The notes: generated from the sequence alone by a model not told the origin. DNA of 64,000 nucleotides from Pseudacidovorax intermedius (GCF_001476815.1 NZ_LDSL01000052.1:27161-91160), one strand, 5' to 3'; shown: positions 52,598 to 63,621, counted from the stretch's first letter. Translations and numbers: made by a program.

Positions 52598-54396
52598 GCC
52601 GGGCCGCCGTCCGCCGTCCATCCACCGGATGGGCGTTCGCACCGTGGCTGGCGCTGCTGCTCTGGCTGGGCCTGGCCGCCGCGCAGTCCAACGCCGCGGT
52701 GCCGACCCAGGCCGAGCGGCTGGCGCCCGTCGCCATCGGCCGCAACCTGAGCGGCCAGCAGCTGGCCTGGCACCTGCAGGTGCTGGAGGACAGCAGCCGC
52801 CAGCTCGGCATCGACGACGTGCGATCGCCCGAATGGCAGTCGCGCTTCACGCTGCCGGCCGAGCCGCTGCGCGGGCGCGAGGCCGACCGGGTGCTGTGGT
52901 TCAAGTTCCAGCTGCGGCTGGCCGACCCCGCCGACGCGCCGCAGGAATGGCTGCTGGTCGTGCCCACCGTCTCCACCCACGACATCCGTTTCTTCGGCCC
53001 CTTCGCCCCCGACGGCCGGGCGCTGGCCGAGCCGGTGGTCACGGGCATGCGCCACCCGTGGGCCACGCGCCCGGCCTCGGCCGAGCAGATGTCGTGGCGC
53101 TTCCAGCTGCCCGATGCGCAGCCCTACACCGTCTACGTGCGGGTGGATTCCACCTTCGCCCGCATCTACGACATGCGCGTGTGGCGCACGGCCGACTACC
53201 TGGAGTCCACGCAGGACAAGCGGATGTTCGACGGCGTCAGCTACGGCATCATGTTCGGCCTGCTGGTCTACGGCCTGGTGCTGCTGCTGGTTTTCGGCGA
53301 GGCCATCTACGTCTACTACCTGCTGTCCTGCCTGTGCGCGCTGGGCGCCATCGCCGGCTTCAACGGCCACACGCTGCGTTATCCCTTCGCCCACTGGCCC
53401 GCGGCGGCCGGCGCGATGTACACGCTGATGCCGGCCCTGTGGGTCATCTGCAAGCTGCAGTTCGGGCGGCGGCTGCTCAACCTGCGCTACTTCGCGCCCT
53501 GGCTCGACCGGCTGGTGGTGGGCCTGAGCTTCGTGCTGGGCGCGGCGGCCGTCTACGGACTGTTCGGCCGGCATCCGCTGCTGACCTTCAACCTGGTGCA
53601 GGCCTCGGTGGTGCTGGCCTCCGGCGTGCTGCTGGCCGGTGCGGTCGTGGCCGGTCGGCGGCGCTATTGGCCGGCGGTGCTGTACTGCGTGGGCGTGGCC
53701 GTGCTGCTGCTGGCCGTCTCGAGCATCATCTTCGCGGCCTGGGGCTGGCTCAAATGGCAGCCCGGCCAGACCAACCTGACCCAGGGCGCGCTGGTGATGG
53801 AGCTGGTGGTGTTCGCCATCGCGGCGGCCTCGCGGCTGCGGCTGGTGCTGCGCTCGGAACAGGCCCTGGCCGCCCACAACCTGGAGCTGATCGATGCCGT
53901 GCGCACCGACGCGCTCACCGGCGCCGCCAGCCGCGCCGGCCTGGAGGTGCAGGCCAATCGCTGGCTGCGCGACGAGAGGCCCTTCGCCGTGCTGCTGCTG
54001 GACCTGGACGGCTTCAAGTCGGTCAACGACCAGCATGGCCATGCCGCCGGCGACGCCGTGCTCGCCACCCTGGCGCGACGGCTGCGCGAGGCGGTGCGGG
54101 ACTCCGACCTGGTGGCCCGCCTTGGCGGCGACGAATTCGCCCTGCTCCTGGCGGGCGAGCCGCGCCGCGAGGTGCTGGCCATGCTGGCCGACCGCCTGGT
54201 GGCCCAGGCCGCGGAGCCGGTCGACTGGGAAGGCCAGCCGCTGCGCGTGGGCATGAGCATCGGCATCGCCTGCCGCCCGCAGGACGGCGACACGCTGGAC
54301 GAATTGCTTCGTGCGGCCGACCAGGCCATGTATCGCAGCAAGCAGCAGGCGCACGGGCCGGGCTACAGCTTCGCGGCCGACCCGGGCGGCGCCTGA
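52594..54396 (+). CDS. Membrane diguanylate cyclase (7TMR-DISM and GGDEF domains)
   Basis: A 600-residue c-di-GMP synthase. A signal peptide is followed by a periplasmic DISM-type sensor domain (about 50-195), seven membrane helices (about 210-415) and a cytoplasmic GGDEF domain (about 440-595). The active site is LGGDEF, and the inhibitory I-site RDSD lies five residues before it, so product inhibition is likely. It is coupled to the preceding transferase gene by ATGA. No partner phosphodiesterase is adjacent. Confidence 0.92.
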   Translation: MSRAAVRRPSTGWAFAPWLALLLWLGLAAAQSNAAVPTQAERLAPVAIGRNLSGQQLAWHLQVLEDSSRQLGIDDVRSPEWQSRFTLPAEPLRGREADRVLWFKFQLRLADPADAPQEWLLVVPTVSTHDIRFFGPFAPDGRALAEPVVTGMRHPWATRPASAEQMSWRFQLPDAQPYTVYVRVDSTFARIYDMRVWRTADYLESTQDKRMFDGVSYGIMFGLLVYGLVLLLVFGEAIYVYYLLSCLCALGAIAGFNGHTLRYPFAHWPAAAGAMYTLMPALWVICKLQFGRRLLNLRYFAPWLDRLVVGLSFVLGAAAVYGLFGRHPLLTFNLVQASVVLASGVLLAGAVVAGRRRYWPAVLYCVGVAVLLLAVSSIIFAAWGWLKWQPGQTNLTQGALVMELVVFAIAAASRLRLVLRSEQALAAHNLELIDAVRTDALTGAASRAGLEVQANRWLRDERPFAVLLLDLDGFKSVNDQHGHAAGDAVLATLARRLREAVRDSDLVARLGGDEFALLLAGEPRREVLAMLADRLVAQAAEPVDWEGQPLRVGMSIGIACRPQDGDTLDELLRAADQAMYRSKQQAHGPGYSFAADPGGA

Positions 54397-54404
54397 CGCA
54401 CGGC

Positions 54405-54427
54405 AAAAGGCCCGGTCGTGCCGGGCC
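54405..54427 (-). terminator. Terminator of the pha operon
   Basis: GGCCCGG/CCGGGCC with a 5-nt loop is followed by TTTT on the minus strand. It lies between the convergent phaA and diguanylate cyclase genes, 67 bp after the phaA stop. A second GC-rich hairpin (ACGGGGC/GCCCCGC) lies closer to phaA. Confidence 0.65.
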
Positions 54428-54494
54428 CCGGGAACCGCGCCGGCCAGGCGCCGTCGCGTGGAACGAAGACGGGGCGCAGGCCCCGCCGGACGTC

Positions 54495-55673
<1,179 letters not shown>

Positions 55674-55711
55674 GATGCTTTCTCTCCGATGAAAACGATG
55701 AAGGGGCGGGT

Positions 55712-57436
55712 TCAGGCCTTGGCCTTGACGTAGCGGCCGGGTGCCGGCTCGATGGCCTGGTAGGCCGCGCCGTTGCCATAGGCCTTGGGCGCGGGGACCT
55801 GCTTGCCGGCATGGCGCTTGAGCCAGGCGTCCCAGTCGGTCCACCAGCTGCCCGGATGCTCGGTGGCGCCTTCCAGCCATTCGGCATTGGTGGGCGGGAA
55901 GGTGTCGTCCTCGCGCAGCCAGTGGCTGCGCTTCTTCTTGGCCGGCGGATTGATCACGCCGGCGATGTGGCCCGAAGCGCCCATCACGAAGCGCATCGGC
56001 CCCGACAGCAGCTGCGTGGTGGCATAGGCGCCGCCGATGGGCACGATGTGGTCCTCGCGCGAGCCGTAGATGTAGGCCGGGATGTCGATGCGGCCCAGGT
56101 CCACCTTCTCGCCGCAGACCGTCACGGCATCCTTGTCGGCCAGCTTGTCTTCCAGGTAGGTGTTGCGCAGGTACCAGGCGTACATGGGGCCCGGCAGGTT
56201 GGTGGCGTCGCTGTTCCAGTACAGCAGGTCGAAGGGCGGCGGCGACTCGCCCTTGAGGTAGTTGCCCACCACGTAGTTCCACACCAGGTCGTTGGGCCGC
56301 AGGAAGCTGAAGGTGGACGCCAGGTCCGCGCCCGGCATCAGGCCGCCGCTGCCCATCTGCATCTCGCGGAAGCGGACGAAGGCCTCGTCGATGAAGACGT
56401 CGAGGATGCCGGTGTCCTCGAAGCGCAGCAGCGTCGTGAGGAAGGTGACCGAGGCGGCCGGCTTCTGCCCGCGCGCCGCCAGTACCGCCAGCGCGGTGCC
56501 CAGGATGGTCCCGCCGACGCAGAAGCCCAGCACGTTGATCTTGCCGCCGCGCCTGTCCTGGCCGCTGATGGCCTGCACCGCGCCGATGGCGGCGATGGCG
56601 CCCTTTTCGATGTAGTCGTCCCAGGTGGTGTGGGCCAGCGAGTCGTCGGGATTGCGCCAGCTCACGACGAAGGTGCGGTGGCCCTGGGCGGTGGCATGGC
56701 GCACCAGCGAGTTCTCGGGCTGCAGGTCGAGGATGTAGAACTTGTTGATGCACGGCGGCACCAGCAGCAGCGGCCGCTCGTGCACCTTGTCGGTCAGCGG
56801 CTTGTATTCGATGAGCTGGAACAGCTCGTTCTCGAACACCACCGCGCCCTCGGTGGTGGCGACGTTGCGGCCGACCTCGAAAGCGCTTTCGTCGGTCATG
56901 CTGACGTGGCCCTGCCGGATGTCGTGCATGAGGTTCTGCATGCCGCGGGCGATGCTCTCGCCCTGCGTCTTGAGGGCCTTCTGCTGCGCCTCGGCATTGA
57001 AGGCGAGGAAGTTGCTGGGCGCCGAGGCGGCCATCCACTGCTCGACCGCGAAGCGCAGGCGAGCCTGGGTCTTGGCATCGGCCTCGACCGCCTCGGTCAT
57101 GGCCAGCAGGGTGCGGGCGTTGAGCAGGTAGACGGCAGCCGAAAAGGTGGCCATGGGGTTGCCCACCCAGCCCTCGCCGGCGAAGCGCTTGTCGCCCGGC
57201 ACCGGCACCGCCAGGCCCTGGCGCCACAGCGCGCCGGCCTCTTCGACGTACTGCTGCTGGATGGCCTGCAAGCGGCCCGGGTCGAAGGTGATGCGGGGGA
57301 TCTCCGGCGCGGTGCCGCCGACCGTGCCGCCGATCTGGCCGAAGGCGTTGACCGCCTTGCCCCATCCCTCGGTCAAGGCCTGCTGGAACGGCCCGAACAT
57401 GGCGTTCATCTGGGCGGTCGCGTCTTGCTGCTTCAT
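55712..57436 (-). CDS. phaC: Polyhydroxyalkanoate synthase, class I
   Basis: A 574-residue granule-bound polymerase of hydroxyacyl-CoA. The nucleophile is C306 in [12 protein letters not shown], the lipase-like box with Cys in place of Ser. The other triad members are the aspartate in [10 protein letters not shown] and the histidine in [13 protein letters not shown]. The single-subunit length and [14 protein letters not shown] region match class I enzymes of short-chain PHA. It is the first gene of phaC-phaA. Confidence 0.96.
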   Translation of the reverse strand: MKQQDATAQMNAMFGPFQQALTEGWGKAVNAFGQIGGTVGGTAPEIPRITFDPGRLQAIQQQYVEEAGALWRQGLAVPVPGDKRFAGEGWVGNPMATFSAAVYLLNARTLLAMTEAVEADAKTQARLRFAVEQWMAASAPSNFLAFNAEAQQKALKTQGESIARGMQNLMHDIRQGHVSMTDESAFEVGRNVATTEGAVVFENELFQLIEYKPLTDKVHERPLLLVPPCINKFYILDLQPENSLVRHATAQGHRTFVVSWRNPDDSLAHTTWDDYIEKGAIAAIGAVQAISGQDRRGGKINVLGFCVGGTILGTALAVLAARGQKPAASVTFLTTLLRFEDTGILDVFIDEAFVRFREMQMGSGGLMPGADLASTFSFLRPNDLVWNYVVGNYLKGESPPPFDLLYWNSDATNLPGPMYAWYLRNTYLEDKLADKDAVTVCGEKVDLGRIDIPAYIYGSREDHIVPIGGAYATTQLLSGPMRFVMGASGHIAGVINPPAKKKRSHWLREDDTFPPTNAEWLEGATEHPGSWWTDWDAWLKRHAGKQVPAPKAYGNGAAYQAIEPAPGRYVKAKA

Positions 57437-57537
57437 GCGGTCTCCGGTGCCTCACCTGCGATGGTGCGGCGGAGTATCCTGCATTTCGAAGACCCGCCCG
57501 GCGCCAGAACGCCTTCCTCTAAAGCCATCCTCCTGCC

Positions 57538-57849
57538 GTGTTCCTGCATCTCGTCGTGATCGCCTGGCTGTACGTCGCCGTGATGATGGCCGTGGCCGAA
57601 GCCACCCATGCCAACGGCAGCGTGCTGGGCGCCATCGTCACCTTCGTGCTGTATGGCCTGCTGCCCATGGGCATCGTGGGCTACATCCTCGCGACGCCCG
57701 CGCGGCGCAAGGCCCGGCGGGCGCGCGAGGCCGCCGAGGCAGCGCAGGCGGCAGCCCCGGCGTCGGCAGCGCCGGACTCAGTCGCGCCAGACCAGGGCGG
57801 CGAAGCGCCCGCTGACGCGGCCGTCGCGCCGGTACGAAAAGAAGACTGA
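57538..57849 (+). CDS. Small membrane protein of unknown function
   Basis: A 103-residue protein from a GTG start. Two hydrophobic helices (about 2-20 and 29-52) are followed by a basic stretch (ARRKARRAREAAEAAQ) and an Ala/Pro/Asp tail. It is divergent from phaC across about 100 bp. The last 72 bp overlap the 3' end of pgeF on the other strand; the overlapping part is the low-complexity tail. Similar small proteins occur next to phaC in related genomes, but no function is known. Confidence 0.65.
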   Translation: MFLHLVVIAWLYVAVMMAVAEATHANGSVLGAIVTFVLYGLLPMGIVGYILATPARRKARRAREAAEAAQAAAPASAAPDSVAPDQGGEAPADAAVAPVRKED

Positions 57850-58530
57850 GGGGTTGCCGACCGTGCACCAGGCGGCGCCGCCATCGTTGCCGTGCACGTC
57901 GCGCACGCCCAAAGCGGCCAGCCGCCGGCGCGCCAGGGCCGGCAGGTCGGCCAGCCATTTGCCCGCGGCGGCACCGGGGACGAAGCAGGCGGCGGCGCCC
58001 TCGTCCGCGGCGATGAAGGCGGCCCGCACCTCCGGCCCCACCTCGAAGGCCGTCGGGCCGATGCAGGGGCCCAGCCAGGCCAGCAGCGTCCTGGCCGGCC
58101 CGAAGGCGGCGACGGTGCGTTCCAGCACGCCGCCGGCCAGGCCGCGCCAGCCGCAGTGCGCGGCCGCCACCTGACGGCCCTCGGCGTCGCACAGCAGCAC
58201 CGGCAGGCAGTCGGCCACCATGATGGTGCAGGCCAGACCGGGGTCGGCGGTGATGCAGGCATCCGCCTCCAGGCCGTCGGCGCTGGCGGCGTCCAGGCGC
58301 GCGCAGGTGCTGCCGTGCACCTGTTGCAGGTAGACGGGCCGCGCGCCGGCGGCGCGGGCCAGCCGGGCGCGGTTCTCGGCCACGGCCGCGGGGTCGTCGC
58401 CGACGTGGGTGCCCAGGTTCAGCCCGGCCCAACCGCCGCCCTGCGCCTCGCCCGACACGCCACCATCGCGCGTGGTGCACAGGGCGTGCACGCCGGGCGG
58501 TGCCGGCCAGTCGGGGCGGATCAGGTCCAT
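57778..58530 (-). CDS. pgeF: Peptidoglycan editing factor / polyphenol oxidase family
   Basis: A 250-residue protein of the YfiH/laccase-domain family, which removes wrongly incorporated amino acids from peptidoglycan precursors. Metal and substrate residues lie in VADCLPVLLCD and AAAHCGWRGLAGG, with YLQQVHGS upstream. The C terminus NPSVFFSYRRDGRVSGRFA is conserved. The start is MDLIRPDWPAPPGV. Its end overlaps the small membrane protein gene by 72 bp, tail to tail. Confidence 0.92.
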   Translation of the reverse strand: MDLIRPDWPAPPGVHALCTTRDGGVSGEAQGGGWAGLNLGTHVGDDPAAVAENRARLARAAGARPVYLQQVHGSTCARLDAASADGLEADACITADPGLACTIMVADCLPVLLCDAEGRQVAAAHCGWRGLAGGVLERTVAAFGPARTLLAWLGPCIGPTAFEVGPEVRAAFIAADEGAAACFVPGAAAGKWLADLPALARRRLAALGVRDVHGNDGGAAWCTVGNPSVFFSYRRDGRVSGRFAALVWRD

Positions 58531-58588
58531 GCGCGGCCTTGCGCGGCCGGGCCGCTGCGCGCGCCAGAGATCGCGAGCGGAGGGCCGC

Positions 58589-59230
58589 TCATTCCGCGTC
58601 GGGGCACTGCGAGGGCTGCGCCGCCTGGAAGGCCGGCAGCGCCATGCAGGCCTCGTAGGCGGCCATGGTGCGCGGCAGGCCCGACAGGTCGCTGTCGAAG
58701 CGGCGGGCATTGAAGATCTGCGGCACCAGGCAGCAGTCGGCCAGCGTCGGCGTGTCGCCCCAGCAGAAACGGCCCGCGGGCGAGGCGGCCAGCTGGCGCT
58801 CGAAGGCGACCAGGCCCTCGCGCACCCAGTGGCGGTACCAGTCGTTCTTGGCCTCTTCGCTCAGCTTCAGTTCGCGCACCAGGTACTTGAGCACGCGCAG
58901 GTTGTTCAGCGGATGGATCTCGCAGGCGATGGACTGGGCCAGCGCACGCACGTGGGCACGGGCGGCCGCGTCGCGCGGCAGCAGCGCGGGCTCGGGATGG
59001 GTCTCGTCGAGGTATTCGATGATGGCCATGGACTGCGAGAAATGCTGGCCGTCGTCGGTCTCCAGCAACGGCACCAGCTGGTCGGCGGACAGCTGGGCGA
59101 AGGGCCCGGTCTTGTGGTCGCCGCGGGCGATGTGCACCGGCACGTAGTCGTAGGCCAGGCCCTTGAGCTGCAGGGCGATGCGCACGCGGAAGGAGGCCGA
59201 GGAGCGGAAGTAGTTGTGCAGCTTGGTCAT
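58589..59230 (-). CDS. maiA: Maleylacetoacetate/maleylpyruvate isomerase (zeta-class GST)
   Basis: A 213-residue glutathione-dependent cis-trans isomerase. The zeta-class signature SSASFRVRIALQLKGL lies at residues 10-25; the glutathione pocket includes LVPLLETDDG and QSMAIIEYLDE. It is divergent from a fumarylacetoacetase-family gene 77 bp away, as expected for consecutive steps of gentisate or homogentisate breakdown. The partner's small size favours the maleylpyruvate (gentisate) route. Confidence 0.87.
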   Translation of the reverse strand: MTKLHNYFRSSASFRVRIALQLKGLAYDYVPVHIARGDHKTGPFAQLSADQLVPLLETDDGQHFSQSMAIIEYLDETHPEPALLPRDAAARAHVRALAQSIACEIHPLNNLRVLKYLVRELKLSEEAKNDWYRHWVREGLVAFERQLAASPAGRFCWGDTPTLADCCLVPQIFNARRFDSDLSGLPRTMAAYEACMALPAFQAAQPSQCPDAE

Positions 59231-59307
59231 GGTCGGCGAGCATACGACGGCGCCGCCTCTGGCACACTGCGCCCTTCCCCTCCTCCAACCTCCAAAGAGC
59301 AGTCTCC

Positions 59308-60012
59308 ATGGCTTCCCAGGATTTCGTCTTCGCGCCGGCACCGGTGGTGTCGGTTCCCGTGGCGGGCAGCGCCGCGCGCTTTCCGATCCACCGCATCTAC
59401 TGCGTCGGCCGCAACTACGAAGAGCACGCCAAGGAGATGGGCTTCACCGGCCGCGAGCCGCCCTTCTTCTTCATGAAGCCGGCCGATGCGGCCGTGGTCG
59501 TGGACGCCGATACGACCGGCAGCATGGCCTATCCCACGCTGACCAAGAATCTGCACCACGAGATCGAGCTGGTGGTGGCGATCGGCACCGGCGGCAGGAA
59601 CATCGCCGCGGCCGACGCGCACAAGCACATCTTCGGCTACGCCGTGGGCCTGGACATGACCCGCCGCGACCTGCAGAACGACATGAAGAAGCAGGGCCGT
59701 CCCTGGGACATCGGCAAGGGCTTCGAGCAGAGCGCGCCCATCGGTCCTATCGTGCCCAAGGCCGAGGCCGGCGACGTCGAGCACGCCGCCATCTCGCTGC
59801 AGGTCAACGGCACCGACCGCCAGCGCAGCAACGTGAGCCAGCTGATCTGGAACATCGCCGAGACCATCGAGCACCTGTCGGCCGCCTGGGAGCTGCAGCC
59901 CGGCGACCTGATCTACACCGGCACGCCCGAGGGCGTGGCCGCCGTCGTGCTGGGCGACCTGCTCGAGGGCGAGGTGGCCGGCCTGCCGCGCCTGTCGGTG
60001 CGCGTCGCCTGA
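59308..60012 (+). CDS. Fumarylacetoacetate hydrolase family (fumarylpyruvate hydrolase-like)
   Basis: A 234-residue single-domain hydrolase. Metal ligands are probably the glutamates in HHEIELVVAIG and the aspartate in VGLDMTRRDLQ; RIYCVGRNYEEHAKEMG is the family opening. The size and PFFFMKPADA motif resemble fumarylpyruvate or acylpyruvate hydrolases rather than the 420-residue fumarylacetoacetase. With the divergent isomerase it would convert maleylpyruvate to fumarate and pyruvate. No ring-cleaving dioxygenase lies in the window. Confidence 0.85.
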   Translation: MASQDFVFAPAPVVSVPVAGSAARFPIHRIYCVGRNYEEHAKEMGFTGREPPFFFMKPADAAVVVDADTTGSMAYPTLTKNLHHEIELVVAIGTGGRNIAAADAHKHIFGYAVGLDMTRRDLQNDMKKQGRPWDIGKGFEQSAPIGPIVPKAEAGDVEHAAISLQVNGTDRQRSNVSQLIWNIAETIEHLSAAWELQPGDLIYTGTPEGVAAVVLGDLLEGEVAGLPRLSVRVA

Positions 60013-60037
60013 GCGCGCACGAAAGACCCGCCAACCC

Positions 60038-60586
60038 ATGTTCGAACGTCCCCGCATCCGGCACTGCAAGGCCTGCGGCACCGCGGTGGTCTACCGCGTG
60101 CCCGACGACGGCGACACGCGCGAGCGCGCCGTCTGCCCGGCCTGCGGCACCATCCACTACGAGAACCCGCTGAACGTGGTGGGCACGGTGCCGGTGCTGG
60201 GCACGCGCGTGCTGCTGTGCAAGCGCAACATCGAGCCGCGCTGGGGCAAGTGGACGCTGCCGGCCGGTTTCATGGAGCTGGGCGAAACCACCGCCGACGG
60301 CGCCGCGCGCGAGACGGTCGAGGAGGCCGGGGCGCAGTTCAGGATGGGCGAGCTCTTCGCCCTCATGAACGTGACGCGCGTCGGTCAGGTCCACCTGTTC
60401 TACCTGGCCGAGCTGCAGAGCGATCGCTTCGACCCCGGCCACGAGACCATCGAGGCCCGGCTGTTCGAGGAGGACGAGATCCCCTGGGACGAGATCGCCT
60501 TCCGCACCGTGCGCGAGGCACTGCGCTGCTTCTTCGAGGACCGGCGCGCCGGCCGCTTCCAGTTCCACACGCTGGACATCCAGTGA
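60038..60586 (+). CDS. Nudix hydrolase with N-terminal zinc ribbon
   Basis: A 182-residue protein. Two CxxC knuckles (CKACG and CPACG, residues about 10-37) form a zinc ribbon, followed by a complete Nudix box starting [20 protein letters not shown]. This layout is typical of a Nudix group related to NADH pyrophosphatase, but shorter; the substrate is unknown. The stop overlaps the creA start (TGATG). Confidence 0.87.
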   Translation: MFERPRIRHCKACGTAVVYRVPDDGDTRERAVCPACGTIHYENPLNVVGTVPVLGTRVLLCKRNIEPRWGKWTLPAGFMELGETTADGAARETVEEAGAQFRMGELFALMNVTRVGQVHLFYLAELQSDRFDPGHETIEARLFEEDEIPWDEIAFRTVREALRCFFEDRRAGRFQFHTLDIQ

Positions 60587-61062
60587 TGCGCGCCGCCCTC
60601 CTCCTGCCCGTGCTGATGGCCGCCGCCGCCGGCCTGGCCCATGCCGAGAACAACAAGGTCGGCGAAGTCAGCACCGCCTTCAAGCTCATCGGCCCCGACC
60701 ACAAGGTGGTGGTCGACGCCTACGACGACCCCAAGGTCACGGGCGTGACCTGCTACGTCTCGCGCGCGCGCACCGGCGGCCTGTCGGGCGCCGTGGGCCT
60801 GGCCGAGGACAAGGCCGAGGCCTCCATCGCCTGCCGCCAGGTGGGCCCCATCGCCATCGCACAGCCGCTGCCGCAGCAGGAAGAGGTCTACAGCGAGCGG
60901 CAGTCGATCCTGTTCAAGCGGCTGCGCGTGGTGCGCATGGTCGATGCGAAGCGCAACACCCTGGTCTACCTCAGCTATTCCGACAAGCTGATCGACGGCT
61001 CGCCCACCAATGCGGTCACCGCCGTGCCGGTGGACCGCGGCACGCCCATCCCGCTCAGGTAA
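60586..61062 (+). CDS. creA: CreA family periplasmic protein
   Basis: A 158-residue exported protein with a signal peptide ([20 protein letters not shown]). The mature part begins [23 protein letters not shown] and keeps [12 protein letters not shown] and [11 protein letters not shown], which define the CreA family. Its role is unknown despite the name. The start overlaps the preceding Nudix stop (TGATG), and the ABC exporter follows at 12 bp, so the three genes form one unit. Confidence 0.9.
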   Translation: MRAALLLPVLMAAAAGLAHAENNKVGEVSTAFKLIGPDHKVVVDAYDDPKVTGVTCYVSRARTGGLSGAVGLAEDKAEASIACRQVGPIAIAQPLPQQEEVYSERQSILFKRLRVVRMVDAKRNTLVYLSYSDKLIDGSPTNAVTAVPVDRGTPIPLR

Positions 61063-61074
61063 GGCGGCGCGGCG

Positions 61075-62823
61075 ATGGCGACGTCGTCTCCAGCCCGCGC
61101 CGTCCGCGAGCTCTACCGGGCGCTGTGGCGCCATGCCGAGGGCGTGCGCACGCACCTGGTGGGCGCGACCACGCTCATCTCGGCCTCGCAGCTCATCCGC
61201 CTGACCCTGCCCTGGCTGGCCGGCCGCGCCATCGACACGCTGCAGCGCGGCGACATCGCGGGCTCGGGCCGCTGGATCCTGCTGCTGCTGGCCATCTACC
61301 TGGTCTCCTGGATGCTGCACGGGCCCGGCCGCGTGCTGGAGCGCAACGTGGGCCTGCGCGTGCGCGAGCGGGTGGCCGACCAGCTCTATGCCCGCATCGC
61401 CGCCGCGCCGCTGGTCTGGCGGGACGGCCACCATTCGGGCGAACTGCAGCACCGCGTGCACCAGGCCAGCCGGGCGCTGTCGGACTTCACGCAGAACCAG
61501 TTCGTCTACGTGCAGAACGCCTTCAGCTTCATCGGGCCGCTGGTGGCACTGGCGCTGCTGGCGCCGGCCAGCGGGCTGATCGCGCTGGTGGGCTTCGTCG
61601 CCATCGCGTTCGTCATCATGCGCTTCGACCGCACGCTGATGCAGCTGGCCCGCGCCGAGAACGATGCCGACCGGCGCTACGCCGCTGCCCTGTTCGACTT
61701 CATCGGCAATGCCGGCACGGTGATCGGCCTGCGGCTGCAGGCGGCCTCGCGCCGGCTGCTCGGGCGGCGCATGGGCGCGGTGTCGGCGCCGCTCAAGCGG
61801 GCCGTGGTGGTCAACGAGGGCAAGTGGTTCGCCGTCGACCTGCTGGGCCTCACCCTGACCTGGGCGCTGGTCATGGAATACGTGTGGCAGAACCGCGTGC
61901 CCGGCCAGCCGGTGATGCTGGGCACCGTGTTCATGATCTACCAGTACGCGCAGCAGGCAGCGTCGGTGGTGGGCTCCATGGCCGCCAACTTCCAGAGCTT
62001 CGCGCGCATGCACACCGACTGGGGCAGCGCCGAGCCCATCTGGGCCGCCCCTGGCGATCCGGCGCAGCCCGTGCCGGCGGTGGACGCCCAGGCCGCCTGG
62101 GCCACGCTCACGCTGCAGGCCATGCACTGGCGCTATGCCGACGGCAGCCGGGGCCACGGCCTGCAGGGCATCGACCTGCAGCTGCGCCGCGGCAGCCGGG
62201 TGGCGCTGATCGGGCCCAGCGGCGGCGGCAAGAGCACGCTGCTGCGGGTGCTGGCGGGCCTGTACGCGCCGCAGTCCGGCCAGTTGCAGCTGGACGGTCG
62301 TCCCGTGCCGTGGGACGGCTTGCGCCAGATCGCCACACTGATCCCGCAGGAGGCCGAGGTCTTCGAGGCCAGCGTGCGCGAGAACCTGGATTTCGGCGAC
62401 GGCCGGGCCGACGCCGACCTGCAGGCAGCCACCCGAGCCGGCGCCTTCGACGAGGTGCTGGACCGCCTGCCCCAGGGGCTGGACAGCCCGCTGACCGAGC
62501 GCGGCGCCAACCTGTCCGGCGGCCAGCGGCAGCGCCTCGCGCTCGCCCGCGGTGCCCTGGCCGCCGCCGGCAGTTCCCTGCTGCTGCTGGACGAACCCAC
62601 CAGCGCGCTCGACGCCGCCACCGAGGCGCGCGTGCTCGACCGCCTGGCGGCGGCCTTCTCGGGCGCCTGCATCGTCGCCTCCATCCACCGTCTGGCGCTG
62701 CTCGGCCGCTTCGATACCGTGGTGCTGATGGAGGCCGGCCAGGTCGCCGACGCCGGACCGCGCGACGCCGTGCTGGCCCGCCATCCGGCCCTGGCCGCCC
62801 AGGTCGCCGGCGCCCATTCCTGA
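61075..62823 (+). CDS. ABC exporter, fused permease and ATPase
   Basis: A 582-residue half-transporter. Six membrane helices (about residues 28-300) are followed by the ATPase: Walker A GPSGGGKST, signature NLSGGQRQRLALARG, Walker B SLLLLDEPTSALD and H-loop IHRLALL. It probably works as a homodimer like MsbA-type exporters. The cargo is unknown. It lies 12 bp after creA. Confidence 0.9.
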   Translation: MATSSPARAVRELYRALWRHAEGVRTHLVGATTLISASQLIRLTLPWLAGRAIDTLQRGDIAGSGRWILLLLAIYLVSWMLHGPGRVLERNVGLRVRERVADQLYARIAAAPLVWRDGHHSGELQHRVHQASRALSDFTQNQFVYVQNAFSFIGPLVALALLAPASGLIALVGFVAIAFVIMRFDRTLMQLARAENDADRRYAAALFDFIGNAGTVIGLRLQAASRRLLGRRMGAVSAPLKRAVVVNEGKWFAVDLLGLTLTWALVMEYVWQNRVPGQPVMLGTVFMIYQYAQQAASVVGSMAANFQSFARMHTDWGSAEPIWAAPGDPAQPVPAVDAQAAWATLTLQAMHWRYADGSRGHGLQGIDLQLRRGSRVALIGPSGGGKSTLLRVLAGLYAPQSGQLQLDGRPVPWDGLRQIATLIPQEAEVFEASVRENLDFGDGRADADLQAATRAGAFDEVLDRLPQGLDSPLTERGANLSGGQRQRLALARGALAAAGSSLLLLDEPTSALDAATEARVLDRLAAAFSGACIVASIHRLALLGRFDTVVLMEAGQVADAGPRDAVLARHPALAAQVAGAHS

Positions 62824-62874
62824 GCGGCCCGACAGACGGATGAAACCCGGCGGCCCGACGCCGCTCCAAGCGCC

Positions 62875-63621
62875 ATGTTCAACCCCATCACCCTGCTGCG
62901 TCGGCGCCTGCGTCCGGCGCGGCCGACCGCCCTGCGCTGGCTCGGCGTGTTCGGCACCGGCCTCGCGCTGGCCGCCGGCCTGACGCTCGGCGCCCCCGCC
63001 GCCCAGGCCGCCAACAAGACCCATGCACGCCCCGCCGCCCAGAGCAAGGCCAAGCCGGCGGCTCCGGCCCGCGCGGCGCCCCGGAGTACCGCCCCCCGGA
63101 ACAACGGTGGCCGCACGGCGGCCAGTGGCCGCGCCGCCACCGGCCGCGGCACCGCCAAGGCCCAGCGCGGCCGCCATGCCCTGCGCCGGGCCGCACCGGC
63201 CGCTGCCGCGGCGGGCGCAGGCGCCGCCGCGCTGGCCGCTGCGCCCGGCGAGATGCCGCGCTTCGCACGGCCCGTGGGCGGCCAGGTGGTCCAGTCCTTC
63301 GACGGCGAGCGCAACAAGGGCGTGGACCTGGCGGCCGCACCGGGCGAGCCGGTGACCGCCGCCGCCGACGGTCGGGTGGCCTTCGTCGGCTCCGAACTCG
63401 CGGGCTACGGCCACACGGTCATCATCGAGCACGGCCGCATGCTGATCAGCGCCTATTCGCACGTGCGCAACGTGCGGGTGCGCGAGCAGCAGCGGGTGCG
63501 CCAGGGCGAGGTGATCGCCGAGGTGGAGGACGGCAATGCCGGCGGTGCGGACAGCCGCCTGCATTTCGAGATCCGCCGCGAGGGCGTGGCGGTGGACCCA
63601 CAGCCTTACCTCGCGCCCTGA
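62875..63621 (+). CDS. LytM/M23-domain protein, probably catalytically inactive
   Basis: A 248-residue exported protein. A long signal peptide (to about AAQA, residue 45) is followed by a basic Ala/Pro/Arg linker and a LytM domain from about residue 125 (FARPVGGQVVQSFDGERNKGVDLAAAPGEPV). The first zinc ligand, normally H in H-x-G-x-D, is N here (RNKGVD), although HFEIRR keeps the last histidine. Such degenerate LytM proteins (NlpD, EnvC) activate cell-wall amidases. It is a plausible division or wall-remodelling factor. Confidence 0.82.
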   Translation: MFNPITLLRRRLRPARPTALRWLGVFGTGLALAAGLTLGAPAAQAANKTHARPAAQSKAKPAAPARAAPRSTAPRNNGGRTAASGRAATGRGTAKAQRGRHALRRAAPAAAAAGAGAAALAAAPGEMPRFARPVGGQVVQSFDGERNKGVDLAAAPGEPVTAAADGRVAFVGSELAGYGHTVIIEHGRMLISAYSHVRNVRVREQQRVRQGEVIAEVEDGNAGGADSRLHFEIRREGVAVDPQPYLAP

